Positions 22,005-34,089 of a stretch of DNA of 64,000 nt are shown here, piece after piece. Below the pieces are notes generated by a model, which was not told the DNA's origin, ran no database searches, and saw nothing but the letters and a program-made list of their open reading frames with translations. Source of the DNA: Platycnemis pennipes (lineage: Eukaryota; Arthropoda; Insecta; Odonata; Platycnemididae). The position numbers and the translations under genes were made by a program. Numbering within the stretch: the stretch's first letter is position 1; each line of letters opens with the position of its first letter. The stretch is taken from the NCBI GenBank assembly GCA_933228895.1, contig OW121855.1, forward strand, positions 72,564,698 through 72,628,697, written 5' to 3'.

Positions 22005-23910
22005 ACACCGACCAGACAACAAGTGTAGAGTGTATAGTGTGTGATGGGCTCCTACGTATACAATTAAGTCCAAAACTTCGGGAAAACCCACGAAAAACTA
22101 TTGAGTACGTACCAACATTGATATATAAATGGGTGTGTTTCATGTTATATGGCTTGATAATTGCTGTAATGAGAGTTAAGTCTTTCAGAGTGAAGTATAG
22201 GTAACTAATGTAACTGTTAACGTGGCAATTAAATGAGTTTCAATAGAGATTTTTCAATTATTTCAATTTATTTACAAGGTTCCATATCAAATTGTAATTT
22301 AAGGTGGATGTTATCGCATTTATCTAGTTTCCTAGAGTCACGATAACATCAGAGAATCATTTATAACTCTATCCTTCCTGAATTTCTAAGAATTTCCGCC
22401 AGGCAGTTTAGAAATCTCTTGGAATGGGTACCCCATACAAGGTGGTAACCATAGTGCCAGCCTCGAAAGCGATGATTCGGGAGTGAAGAGAGGAGTGGCC
22501 GGGTTCTGAGAGCTGATTAGCCGATTCCTCCAGGCGTCAAACCGCCACTCGGCCCTCTATCGTCGTACGCTAAATTGGGTGCGAAGTCTTTAATGAGAGC
22601 ACGCCCGCGGATTCGCTCTGACGGAGAGGACCTTTCAAGCACTCCCGAGCGGTGGGCGTGGTCTCGGTTGCTTCCTCTCCATTTGGTTCCTCTGTTCTGC
22701 GCCACATTGCGACGCCTCTACGAACGTTTAGGCCTGAATCATTCCCCAGAAGAGTCCAGAGTTTCCAGAGAGTAGAAAAAAAGGTGACTGCTCATCCAGC
22801 GGCCAGACGGAAACGCCTCTTCTACGAGATTACCACACTCAGAATTATTGGATCTCAGAAAGTCGTACCTTTTGCGTCAAATTCGATGAGCCAAATATTT
22901 TTAGATGTGTACTCTGTTTGTATAGTTGAATCGCTCTTTAGCACCCCACTACCTTCTCCGATACGTATTCTCTTGGTCCTCAGCCTTTTTTACCCCATCC
23001 AAATACGTATCTCCTATTCGAACTCGGGTGTAGAGGGCATATATCCACAACAGAGTGGAGCAGGATTACCTACTATCGTATTGGATCGGATTGCAAATAT
23101 AGGGATCACGACACGTATATATGTTCCTTCTATACATTGATATTCATACCAGAATGTTAATGCTGACGAAAAATCATATTCTGTATAAAAACAGTAAGTA
23201 TGGGATATTTTTTGCATAAATATTAAAAAATCACCTTTCCCCACCCACAGCGTAGGTTTCTTACATAATTTAGTTCTTATAAAAAACCACTAGCGTTGAA
23301 ACGGAAGTGTTGACTTTTTAGAGTCGATCATTTGACACTGGAAACTTACCAACAATTATTTTGATTACTAATTTGGTCCTCTAACGTTTCAGTAACGTAA
23401 TCTTGCGTGTAGACGTGTGTAAAAATGCTGATCCATTGTAGAAAATTTATGGTCTATGGCTTGATTTTATGTTAAAAAAGGGTGATAAATATTTTTAATT
23501 TTAAAGGTTTGTGGAAGGTTTAGACGGAAAAAATTATATTTGCTTTCCATCTACTCAAGTTTACTCGATTTCTCCCTTTCTCAAAAATATAATTGATCAT
23601 TCTGTAAGGATGAGATAAATATTGATTATATACAATGCAAGAGGTTGTTTTTGTCTTCCGTTTTCTTCCTCGATATCAAGCATAGTGCTCAAGAAAGTTA
23701 TACTAGCTAGTATTTTCACCTCTCTCTGTCTTATTCAATTATTAAAGAGGTGTTGAGCGTACAAGGACAGCTACAAAGTAGCCGTGATTTTGTGCACGAA
23801 GTCACTGTCCACGAGGCCAAGCCTAGGTATTTAGTTGCTTACTTTGTATAAACTCAAAGACCCTTGGTACTTAATCTCCTACAGCAAATATTCCACAGAA
23901 AAAAAATCAT
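22005..23910. other. No gene recognised
   Basis: A G+C-richer patch spans about 22430-22820 and gives overlapping frames on both strands. A plus-strand frame of 162 codons (22652-23140) matches no known family. Confidence 0.45.
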
Positions 23911-23916
23911 TCGCCT

Positions 23917-23991
23917 TGACCGGGACACGAACCCGGACCCCCTGATTTCTGGCCAGGTGCTCTACCAGTTGAGCTACCAAGGCAATTATAC
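23917..23991 (-). mobile_element. tRNA-derived SINE head with an almost complete cloverleaf
   Basis: On the minus strand the segment folds as a tRNA: acceptor GCCTTGG with TCAAGGC (one G-T pair), D arm GCTC/GAGC, anticodon arm CCTGG/TCAGG around the loop CCAGAAA, and T arm CCGGG/CCCGG around TTCGTGT. It is followed by GCGAATGATTTTTTTTCTGT, which also follows the related head at 10.8 kb, so it is a SINE promoter and not a free tRNA gene. Base 33 is C instead of the invariant T. The apparent anticodon AGA would specify serine, yet the long variable arm of tRNA-Ser is absent. Confidence 0.8.
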
Positions 23992-23999
23992 GTGATCTT

Positions 24000-24830
24000 T
24001 GAATTACTTAATATCCTGTTTTTTTCCACGGATAGCTACATATTTCCTTCTTCCTCACCCATGCGGTGACCATTAAGGTTAATGTGTAAGTTGAGATGTA
24101 GACATTCCCCAACAATTATTTCGCCGTGTAAGTGTGATTTCTTGGTTTAAAGGATATCCGTGAGAATACAATGCAAAGGGATCAAGAGTGATTTATTAGG
24201 CTCATGGGTGGTGTTTATCAATTGACTGGAGTTCCCGAGTGTTCTGTTTCGCGGTAAGCCACTTCGTACACGTCCAGTTAGACCCATGCTGTGTAATTCA
24301 GGGTAATTCTCTTGGTAGGCGGTCTTAGTAGTGGAAATTATACGGTCTGGTCAACCTTCTTTGTGAAGATTTCGCACTCCATTTGACTTAGTACTTGAAG
24401 AGGTCTTTGGACACCATTCCAGCATGTCCTGACTGTCCGATTTCCTGGTTGAAGCATAGGTTTTTTATGGGGGAAGAGAATGGCTTCTGTCTAACCATCG
24501 CTCCGTAAAATATTCGCTTTTTCCCTAAATTTTAAGTCAATCCGCGTGATTATTGTGTATTACCATACTCCTTAGAATTTTCAAGTAACCTTGCTATCCT
24601 CTGCAAATAAATAATATTGAGACCTATGTGTTATTTTTCTTAAAGCTCGGTTAAGTGTTCTCAATTCATTCTAGCCAATGCAATCGTTAGATTTTAGGGT
24701 TTGTCCAATTCGTTCCATCACTATCTTTAAGTGCTCTCCACACGATATTTTAGTAGGGACTATTGATCCAGTAGCAAAATTCTCTGTAACTGCTGAAATT
24801 TGACCTAGGCCCTCTCAAGAAGGGTCAGGA
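24000..24830. other. No gene recognised
   Basis: A+T-rich, no identifiable features. Confidence 0.45.
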
Positions 24831-24837
24831 AATCGCT

Positions 24838-24912
24838 GAAAAAATATTGCCAGCGCTTGAACCCGGGACTAGTCATGTCAGAAACGCATCCACCACGCAC
24901 TACCGATCCCCC
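24838..24912 (-). mobile_element. tRNA-derived SINE head
   Basis: On the minus strand GGATCGGTAGTGCGTGGTGG (A-box region) and GGGTTCAAGCG (B box) lie at tRNA-like spacing, followed by an AATATTTTTT run. Confidence 0.6.
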
Positions 24913-25599
24913 ATTTGTAAGTAATAATTCTCAGGAATAGAACAAGTTTAGATGGGAAATAAATAGAACGGCTATTTAAATGCTCGTGTCAAACGCAATC
25001 CATAAAGCAATATTTCTCGATTAGGTTTGTCTCCAAAATTATGCCATTTATTAGGGTAATATTATCGTCAACAATCTGTATGCGACTCTCCGCGTCACCG
25101 TTACTTCATTTAAATTCGTTTTATTTCGGGTTGCATCCGCGCATGCCTGTACTCGCGGGTGGATCAAAATAATGGAGCTCTTTGGCATATTGGTGGCATC
25201 ATCTGTTTGTGACAAGGCATTATTTCAAGTGCCGCGCCACCAAAACCGAATCAAAACATGAAGAGGTGGTCTTTTTAAGTAGCAACCATGGGAAGCAGCG
25301 CATTAAACAACCTAATTTTCGCCACACTGCAGAACAATGTTTTTTTATTCTAGAAGACAGTCCGTCCCTTGGAAAAAGTTTTACACAACATATTTTTCGG
25401 TGACCTGTTATTCTCTAGATTAATTCGTGGTGGGCAGTGGCACGCCTCAGACACTATTTCACTCGCATGCCACTTGATCGTTAATGCTGAAACAATTGAC
25501 TGATGATAGTTTTCTACCAGTTTAAATGAAGAGTCACTGCACTTCTTTGCATTCCGTTTGGTTTATCGACTCCTTCCCCACGATATTTCTCTCTTTGGG

Positions 25600-25845
25600 T
25601 CAGCGTATTTCCCATCTTTGTGCTTTCCATCCAAAAACACTTCTTTTTCTTTCCTTTCCATCGTTTAAAAAGCCTTCTAGTTTCATAGTGACGCTCAGTT
25701 TCCTATTTTCCTCAATTTTCTCAATTTTGTTCAGTCTCAGTTTGTACTGTCTTCGTCTAATTTCCGCCAATAAATATTTTACATTCCCAGTCTTGCGAAA
25801 TGTTTCTTCATTTGTATTTCTTTCCGCCCATCGCACCTCCCCCAT
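25600..25845 (-). pseudogene. RTE fragment, second family
   Basis: An 81-codon minus-strand frame starts with VRWAERNTNEETFRKTGNVK and LLAEIRRRQ, and further on has MKLEGFLNDGKERKRS. These correspond to the WxERxTNEEVLRxVGExR, LLxxIxRRR and EGxxxGKRxRxR steps of the RTE C-terminal region. The 'WAER..NEE' version links it to the copies at 49.8 and 55.7 kb and not to the main family. Confidence 0.65.
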
Positions 25846-25849
25846 TCTC

Positions 25850-26620
25850 TTTCACACCTACATTTCTACAGCTTCCAATCTCAACTCTTCATTTTCTCAG
25901 GGCTCATATCTCCGATCTGTCGGAAGTGAACTCCTCAACCATAACCTAACCCATGCATCACTAGCCTCCTATTTAAATACCTTCTCAACACTGTAATCAT
26001 AAGTTTTCTCCTGTTAGTAAACACTTGCATATTTAATTCATCTTCCAACATCATTACTGAAATGGCTTAGTGCAAAATGAAACCCAAATAACAAAAATAC
26101 CGAGTCTTGGACACTTATCACGCCTTATCCCTTTCGTTTTCAATTATGCAAACTCCTCCAAATGCGACTTCTGTTTATAACCACACTAACGACATGGTAT
26201 AGGTACTTGCTGAGATTAGTATCTAAAGGAACGGAGAAAATCTGAAGAAGGGCAATCATGCTATCTCTCTCCGGAGCGTAATTAAAATAATACCATTAGG
26301 CGATCGCGCGTACAATAAAGATCCCTGATCGAGGCCCTGATTCACGTATTCCAACTCATGCTTCACCATACTCGCATTCAGTTTTGCCTTGTTTCTCCTC
26401 AAGAGTTTGAAATTTTTAATATATCCAGGCATTTGACCATTGCGCTTTGAATGGTATCAAGAGATCTGGATAGAATCTGGATCTGTATTGTCTCGGAAAT
26501 TTAGCTTAACAATTTAATTCCTTCATAGAAATAACTGAAAATCGATACCCATTAAATTATTTTCTCTAAACTATAAATATTTTGTCAGTTATAGTTAACA
26601 TTTCAATTGTCTCCTGACTG
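25850..26620. other. No gene recognised
   Basis: No conserved frame or repeat identified. Confidence 0.4.
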
Positions 26621-26624
26621 AAGC

Positions 26625-26820
26625 TCTAATATTTTCCTCGGGGTGGTAGAATTTGCCATTCAGTTGCATGTAAGTAGTGTATGCACGGAGTAGTTTTATA
26701 CATGCCTGAATATTCGTAAGTGACAAATTATTCTCTCTGATTATAATGCACGCCTGGTGATTATTCAAATCTGCTGCACACCCTTGCGGTAGTTTGCAGG
26801 GTATATATAAATGTAGGTGG
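26625..26820 (-). repeat. Dispersed 'CCCTGCAA..CCACC' repeat copy
   Basis: On the minus strand the copy begins CTACATTTATATATACCCTG and then reads the GCAAACTACCGCAAGGGTGT core. Copies in either orientation are also at 35800-36010, 36813-36990, 39020-39080, 46605-46800, 51845-51950 and 56845-56925. There is no protein frame; the shared start suggests a SINE-like or TIR-type element with a conserved 5' module. Confidence 0.65.
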
Positions 26821-26824
26821 AAGC

Positions 26825-29410
26825 TTTTGCAATATGATTGTGGTGAAAAATGGGTAAGGCTAGCTGGATGGAGCCGGAGACGATTGAGGAAGGGTTAAAT
26901 AAGGCTGGGGAATAAAGAAAGTCGGGTGGAGGTGCTAGAGGAAGGAAATAGAAGTGGATGGAGGACGTCTTTTGTGATGCAGAACGTAAAAAATATTATA
27001 AAAGTTTTAAATATTGGAAGGGAACTAAAAGAACAAAAGGAATAAAAGCATTGGATGTCATGAAAACTTCCAAAGGATATGAAATTCTAAAGAAAGATTT
27101 TAGCCCGGATTTAAACTCGTGGTTGATATTTACTCGTAATTTTTTGTGAGCATAAATTAAAAGAGACTGTCTTTATAGCTCCTTACGAAGCCCCTTATAA
27201 TGAGGACTATAAGAGGATCGTAAAAGTTAAGATACGAGTAACACATCTACTCTGATTCTCATGCCACAGAAACCATTTGACTATTTCACAAGAATTAAAA
27301 AAAATTATCTTTGAAGTAGTGAACTGTTTTTGATTAGTAAGAATTGCAAGGGAAATTAATATGGGTGGGTCATACCTATCATTCTTGATTGAATATGTGT
27401 TTATGATGGATTTCAAGAGGACCATTAATTACAAAAGATAAAAAAAGTTGGCCGATTGTAGTGAATGGTTCATCTCATGAGCAACACGCTCATGCGGCAG
27501 AATAGTAAATTAAAAAGAATCAATACATGGGGTAAGCTAAAAATGAAACATGCAACGCAGTCCGTCAGTCAAGTATTCAATCACTACTTTTATAAAATTT
27601 GGAAAACATTAGTAGATCTTATTTTCGGCCAAATATGGTTATATACGAAGTCAGTGTATATATATTCTCGCCGAAATCAATCCTTTAGGAAAATGTAAGT
27701 TCTGTCCAACCATTTTATCATAAAAAACATTGGAAATCTTTTGTTGAAGTAAACCTCTCGTAGGCAATTGTGGGAAAGGTTGAGGAATGTTGCTGTCCAT
27801 TATCCCCTTTTCTGGTTGCTGAAAGTTAAGGGGGAAAAATTGAGTTTTCTGACTTCCCAAATGTGATTGCAAAGTATAGTCAATAGTTTTTATTTATGTT
27901 TTTAAGTGATTTAAACGTCAATTTCAGAAAGAATGTTATCTTAATTTATCAGCTTTATGAAAAATATACGATTTATATTTGAAAATAGTAGTAGTTTAGA
28001 TATTTTACAAGAAGAGGGCAAGATTTTGAAGATAAAACCTATATCGGAGCCTCATTGTAAAATAGTTGGTGGTATATTCTCATACCCTGGCAAAGTTTGA
28101 CTCCTTGTCCGAAAATTTTGAACTATCTACGTTTAAAAGTGATTTGAGTGATTTTTCTTGTTTGAAGCAATAGACCTCCCCGTGACTTCCCTTCACTTCA
28201 GTGCTTTCTGAGTGAGTAAACGTTCAATGCTATTCCCATGAATCATGTACACCCTTGACCGAAACGTATTTTCCTTCTCTCCGCAGCGAGGGGGATGGGT
28301 GTCTGGCAGAAAAAGATTTTCCAAAAGGAAAAATATATAAAGAGAATTCCGACCTCTGACCCTTACATGCCCGTGCGCTTTCTGCTCTGAGATCTCAGCG
28401 TTTTTCGTCTCTTTCTGATCTTCTGGCCTCTCTATACCGATGCTAGGCTTCCGAAAGATGAACCCTACATCCCCAAGACGTTCTCGCCCTGCTCATGTTA
28501 GTACTCCTTTGTGCCGCGAAATAAACCCGCGGAGCTCGATTCCATACTTGGCTCTCAGTTTTTTTTCCGAAGAAATGGAAGATGGACGTGTAATGATGCA
28601 CAAAAATTGTGAATGGATTCGCCCTCTCGAAGGTAAACCCGGAAGTAAGTTTTTTAAAAGGAGGGAAAGCAGTGAAAAAGCCATTTTATCTGTGGAAAAA
28701 AATCGCTGGGATACTGACCGTAACATTTAAATTCATGATAAAGAAAAAGAAACTATCACAATTTTAACACTGTTTTCAAACTAGAACACCGATCATAATT
28801 CGAAAACACAACCTTAGTAATGACACTTGAAACCGCGGTTGGTGTTGTAGAGTAAATATAATGTGAAAATAGTACGGGTTAAATTTTCTTTGGCACGAAT
28901 TAAAAATATTTTCACATAGAGACGAATAACGTAATTTATTATGTTCGTAGAATTTATCACTGCAAGGAGAATGTTTATCGTGATTTATTCTTCGCGTAGA
29001 AAGCATTGGCCATTCCAAATGTAAGCAGTATATTATCATCTGTATTATATGTATTTACCCTGCGAACCACCAGGCGTGGTAGATCACTGGCCGCGAAGAT
29101 GGCTTTTAGCTATGTTAGTTTATATTTAAGTGTTGTAATGCATGTACGTGAAAGTTAAATACATTTTTGCGTTGTAGTCATGTATTGTGCGTGAAAAGAA
29201 TGAATTCTTGTAAGAACACGTCGTGGATTCAAATGGCGAGTCAAAGTAAGATTATATTGATTGACAAATTCACGCTATTGAGGAACGAATGGTGAAATTA
29301 TTTGGATAAGCGCTTCCTACGCCGAGGCTCAAGCTTTAATTTGGATACTTATTTTTCTGAAAAACACCGGACCATTTCTGAGAGCTCAAGTAATTATGTG
29401 GGTGTCAAGA
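26825..29410. other. No gene recognised
   Basis: A+T-rich with short frames only. A plus-strand frame at 26958-27149 is Lys-rich and may be a decayed mobile-element piece, but I cannot assign it. At about 28820 the string TGAAACCGCGGTTGG is a copy of the GAAA-palindrome motif described under findings. Confidence 0.4.
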
Positions 29411-29415
29411 TTCGG

Positions 29416-30227
29416 GTCATTCCAGATTGAGTCAACCAAAAAATTTCATTTTTAAACCGACCGCCATATTTTTATGAAACTTACAGTAATTATACTTTTC
29501 AAAGATCTTTCGAAGAACACGAAAAGGCTAAGCTTTTCACATAACATATTTTGAAATTCGAAAACAAACAAAAAATTACTATTGCGAACGAGAAATATAT
29601 GAACAGCAAGATAAGATAATAATAAATACAGTGTTTTATTTGAACAAATATTTAGCTTATTGAAATTATATGCAGAGTGTAGCTTTATCGTTCTCCCTGA
29701 TTATGACTCTTAGCAACAATATAAGTTAGCATGCCTTAAAAGTAAAAGATTGATGCGTGATGTGTTTTTCCCCAACTCCATATTCTACGCAGGCCCCACT
29801 TTAAAATTTTCAGGAATTTATGGTCATCACACAATTAAAAACATATAATTTTCAAAATAAGAAAATACTATCTCAAAAATAATTCAAAATTATCTTTTTT
29901 ATTAACTTAAAAGTATTTTTCAACCAAAAATATTCAAATAGCATATGAAATTAAATTAAATTAAATTTTATTTAAGATGAAATGTAAAATACACCTTTAA
30001 GTCTTAAAACAAAAACTAATTGTAAATGGATTTTCTAAACGAGAAAGGGATATAAAACGTTTTTTCAGAATTTGGAAAATTAAATACACGGGAATCAAAG
30101 GGATTGAAACATTTTTAATATATTTTTTGTAAAGATCCTTAAATAGAACGATTACTGAAAGTTTCATAAAATCTTTTGTTGTCAGGTTAAAAATGAAATT
30201 TCATTCGTCTGATTTGGAATGGAATGA
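29416..30227. mobile_element. TIR element (MITE-like) with long imperfect inverted repeats of about 95 bp
   Basis: The left end from 29416 (GTCATTCCAGATTGAGTC) and the reverse complement of the right end at about 30125-30227 (GTCATTCCATTCCAAATC) align over about 95 bases. Shared blocks include AAATTTCATTTTTAA, TTTTATGAAACTT, CAGTAAT and a final GATCTTT. Identity is about 70-75 percent by eye. The roughly 810-bp interior is very A+T-rich and encodes nothing. It is an old, non-autonomous DNA element. Confidence 0.75.
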
Positions 30228-30289
30228 CTCATTCCTGAAGAATACATTGGTGCATTTAGAATTGTGGGTGTGAAAACGTAAGAGGTACG

Positions 30290-30560
30290 GGAAAGAGTAC
30301 GCATGAAGTTTTAAGCGTGGTAGGGGAGAAAAGGTTTTTGGCAGAAATGAGATGGGAAAAGATTGACTGGATGGAGCAGGCACTTAATGGTAATGGAAGA
30401 TTGCTATCGAAGGTAGAATTCTAAGGTAAGAGAGGAATAGGTAGGCAAAGAAAAGATGTTTTTGATAGCATGACGAGAAGGAGGAAATAGCCTGGTCTGA
30501 AGAGAGATAAAGAGTAGGCGAAGGGCACTTTAGTAAAAATAATGCAAAGGAGCGTATAAA
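30290..30560 (+). pseudogene. RTE fragment, second family
   Basis: The plus strand encodes EVLSVVGEKRFLAEMRWEKI, DWMEQALNGNGRLLSKVEF, a stop, then GKRGIGRQRKDVFDSMTRRR. These match the NEEVLRRVGEKR, NLIGHILRHDGLMKTIVEG and GKGRPRMxYM steps of the RTE C-terminus in order, with spacing preserved. Confidence 0.75.
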
Positions 30561-30564
30561 AATG

Positions 30565-31360
30565 CCAGGAAACATATTCTAACCAATACAAAACAAGTGA
30601 ATTGCATTTTTTGAGAGCTCTATGGAGAACGCCAAGCTTACAGTACTCTGTTTTTCGGATGAAATATGAGTGATTTGGCCTCTTGGTAATTTTCTTTAAG
30701 GACAGTTTAATGCCTATGCCGAGTCTCAGTAAAAATACCTCAAATCCCAAATAAATAAAGCTTTTATTTTTCTAATTTTTTTGGTTTTCGTGAAACTATA
30801 CCGCTAATCAGTATAAAAATGTAAATTTTATATTTTTTCTCGGGAAAAACTGGAAACAAACTCTGGAGTTTCTTAAAAATTAAAAGATCCAAATGGGAAT
30901 GCTGTCTGAATCTTGGACCAAATTAAGTTCCCCATCTTTGAACTCATTGGTAGTGAAACTTTCTTCGGTAACTTTCTGGAGTACCACTGCTTAAACTTAC
31001 TCCCGGCAAAATTTTACACTACCGAGTAATACAAAGACCACGACCCCGGTTTCAGAAAGTAAACATACGACGATGATGACGATTTCTCACCCTAGAATGA
31101 TTACTAATTGAAACACGGGTCATGGCCTCATTGGTTTTGCTGTGGTGTGCGAGTGTTCAGAAAATTAACCGGTGCTTCTACGCTGTGATAAATATCGTGG
31201 GTCGATTCGAAAATGTTATTGAAGTTGGGGAAGGCAAGCGAGAGCTGAGTTTATTAACACCACTAAGGGTGTGTAGATATTTGGAAAGACGTAGGAATAT
31301 TTAGGGAATGGTGGAAGGAGACCTTGACGTCAGAATCAGCGTTTTTAACTTAGCTAAAGT
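30565..31360. other. No gene recognised
   Basis: No identifiable features. Confidence 0.4.
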
Positions 31361-31363
31361 TAC

Positions 31364-31548
31364 CTATGGGTTTAACGTCCCATCCGACGGACGGAGTTTT
31401 GAACTGGAAGATCTCTCCAAGTAGTAGTTCAGTGGGGACCATATATATTTGGTATATTGTTGAAAAATATCCGTGTGGATTCGAACCATGGCCCTCGAAA
31501 TATAAGACTTGTACTCTAGCGGCCGAATCAACCCAATCCCCGTCTTCC
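31364..31548 (-). mobile_element. tRNA-derived SINE, head plus body
   Basis: On the minus strand the copy starts GGGGATTGGGTTGATTCGGC (A-box region), continues to a B box (GGTTCGAATCC) and ends in the GTCCGTCGGATGGGACGTTAA body module near 31370. The order head, spacer, body matches the copy at 40857-41135, truncated at the 3' side. Confidence 0.75.
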
Positions 31549-31549
31549 A

Positions 31550-33205
31550 GAACGGAAGAGAAATCGAAGCGATGCCTGGTCGATGTTAGGTGGTATCTCG
31601 AAGTCGGAATTGGAACACCTGCGTGATCAAAAGCAACTGAATAGCCCTCGAGAGACAAAAAAAATTATTCGGCGTAGGATTCGGCGTAGAACCCTCCAGT
31701 GAGCTGGATGAGGACAGTAAAAAAAAGCTCACTGCACTAAAGCGGCCACTGGTCCCCTCTTGGGTGCGGTAGTGCTCGCAACGTGTTGTGGAGTTATGGC
31801 AAGAAGCGCAGACGATTCCAGTCAACTGCATCTCTCCATCAGCCTCCACCAAGATAGTTAAACGAGAAACTAGAGACGGCTCCCATCCACTGAAGTACCA
31901 CCAAAAATGATGTCTACCCCAAGCGAAGAGTTTATGAGTTTTGGTAAAGGAAAGTTTGTTTAAAAATATAGATGTTTTAGATTAAATCTGTACCCAACGC
32001 TATTTCGTTCTCTTGCAATTTGTTGCGAGAATTTAATCTTGTCCGTAGCTATTCTTACTCCCATATTTCTAACTCACCTTCTGCGTTTTGAGAGCAATAA
32101 GCACTGTGTGTGTATTTGCAATGAATCATTCGTATTTCTCATCCTAACCAATTAGCCAGTAAGTTAATTACGCTTCAGCAGACAACTTATGAATGACCAT
32201 TGAATTCCCAAAGATTAATTTAACTGATGCGTACCTGGTAAATTTATTAACTCTCGTTTGATTTTTTTCCAATTATCTAACTACTTTTCCTTAACCCTTA
32301 ACATTGCAAATTAAAGTTATTAACCACATGTTAAACTCTTAACTGTCGTACACGAAAATTATATTTCATTCGTAGTTAACGCGGGTATCACTTTCAATTA
32401 TTTTCTGCTTCCCGCCGTTTTGTACCTTGTTTTCACTTTAGTCTTGTACACTGGTGTCAATGGAGAATTTTTCATAGCGCAATTTCGCCGCGCGACAATT
32501 GTAGCGCGAGGCGTGAGAAGCACCTTTCGTTTTTGCCCAAAGTTATTCTTGCTCCCATATTTCTATCTCACCCTCTTGAGTTGAGCAAAAACCACGCAAA
32601 AAATGCGTACACTTGTAATATTTTTTCCCTACCTTTGCTATGAGGAGTTTTCGCGTGAACCAAGCGCGAAAACTGGCTCAATAATCGATCCTATTCAAAT
32701 CTCTTCCCTTCGAATCCAATAACGATGTTCCCTTTCGGGACCAGCGAAGCAAGCGAATGCCGAGACGTCCTCTTCCTCTTATTCCTTTCGTCACGGTCGG
32801 CACTTGAGCCTCCATACATCCACATATGTCGGTATCCCATCGATTGGTAACCTATTGTGGCCCTCCCATACCCACGGCAGTTGATTTGAACTTGCCGTTC
32901 CATATTTCAGAATCTCGTTAGCGCAGGACACCTTATTTTGTCCGTGGAGAATCGGTGGCGTACCAAGACTAAATTTTGTTTTGGGAAGTGTATAGCTCTC
33001 CCAACTCGAAGTTCTGGGGTCGATTGCGGCAGTAAATTAAAAAGAAAATGGTCAACCGGTTCCTAGTTTCGCACCGAGTAAAGAGTATTAAAGTAGTGAG
33101 GGTAAAGTTCAGATATCAAATTTAGTAAATGCCGGTCAACATACCCTATTGCAACTTAAAAAAAAAACTTAATAGTAACTGCACAGGTCAGCAGCACGTT
33201 TCATG
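31550..33205. other. No gene recognised; 54-bp direct repeat; degenerate SINE head
   Basis: The segments 32047-32100 and 32542-32595 share TATTCTT.CTCCCATATTTCT and flanking matches, about 77 percent identical, 495 bases apart. A degenerate B box (GGGGTCGATTGC) at about 33018 may mark another SINE. A minus-strand frame at 32691-32903 looks balanced but matches no known family. Confidence 0.45.
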
Positions 33206-33209
33206 AAAG

Positions 33210-33557
33210 GCTACAATGAATCTGCAGTAAGGGTAACGGGTATGCTGAAAGGACTTATTGGGGAAACGTAATTCTACGTGGGTGAGACGGCCAAAACAAT
33301 TGTCACGAAACTGAAAGAACAAGGCAGATTGTTCAGGCTTGGTCAACCTCAGAAATCGGAAGCAGTAGAGCACAGCAACAATTTAGACCATAAAATTTGG
33401 TGGTGTGACACAAAACTTCTTAGGCGTTTGAGAAGATTTTTTTGGATCGACTAACTAAAGAAACCATTGAAATCCGGCTGGAAGAGAAAGATTTCAATCA
33501 CAATCCCGGATATAGCATCAGCAATACCTGGTCTCCAATTTTGAAAAAGAAAAGTAG
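33210..33557 (+). pseudogene. Penelope-like retroelement, GIY-YIG endonuclease domain remnant
   Basis: From 33272 the plus strand encodes FYVGETAKTIVTKLKEQ, then RLGQPQKSEAVEHSNNLDH. After a stop and a frameshift at about 33446 it continues RLTKETIEIRLEEKDFNHN and PGYSISNTWSPIL. This is the recognisable C-terminal module of Penelope-like elements: the Y-[VI]-GET-x-R core of a GIY-YIG endonuclease, the AVAEH...H step, and the RLxxExIEIxxxxxNFNxxxGxxLSNTWxPIL end. The stop just before FYVGET and the frameshift show it is inactive. The expected reverse transcriptase upstream is not recognisable. Confidence 0.85.
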
Positions 33558-33559
33558 TT

Positions 33560-33950
33560 GAACCCGTTAATCAACAGTCTCCGTCAGGAATTGGCTCTTG
33601 ATCAATAACGAAATACGGAACCTGCGTATAAAAAGTGGACGAACATTTAAATTTGCGACATATTTGCCTCGACGATAGTTGACGAGTAGGTACCCAAAGC
33701 GTCGGCAAACATGAATAATTTAAACCGGCGAAGAGCTCAAGAGGTTTTTACGAATATGAAGAGTTAGGAGTTTTCAAGTCAGTTAGCTAATAATTTTTGG
33801 CTGGGACAGGCAAATAATGTACTATGCACCATTTAGTGCGTACGGGTGTTTGAAAAGAGGTAGGGTAGTTACAGGAAACGGAGGATAAGTGAATAATATC
33901 TAGATAGTTAAAAACCGGCCTCCACATTAGGCTACTCAAAGACAGGTGCC
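33560..33950 (+). other. Probable 3' flank of the Penelope-like remnant
   Basis: No frame continues after the endonuclease. The location fits the 3' untranslated or terminal-repeat part of the element, but I see no matching copy in this window. Confidence 0.3.
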
Positions 33951-33954
33951 AAGG

Positions 33955-34088
33955 GATCCAAGGTTTTATGTCCCATCCAACGGACTAAGTAATGAACTCG
34001 AAGTGTTTTCCCAAATAACTTATGAAATACCGGTATGAATACATGCCATATGCCGGACTCGAAACTGGGCCATTGGATGAGAGGTTAA
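33955..34088 (-). mobile_element. SINE copy, body module with degenerate B box
   Basis: On the minus strand a degenerate B box (AGTTTCGAGTCC) precedes, at the same spacing as in the 31.4-kb copy, the GTCCGTTGGATGGGACATAA body module at 33965-33990. Confidence 0.65.
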
Positions 34089-34089
34089 T

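Noticed and set aside
23917..23991. Genuine tRNA-Ser(AGA) gene on the minus strand
   Set aside because: C at position 33, no long variable arm, and a SINE body directly downstream.
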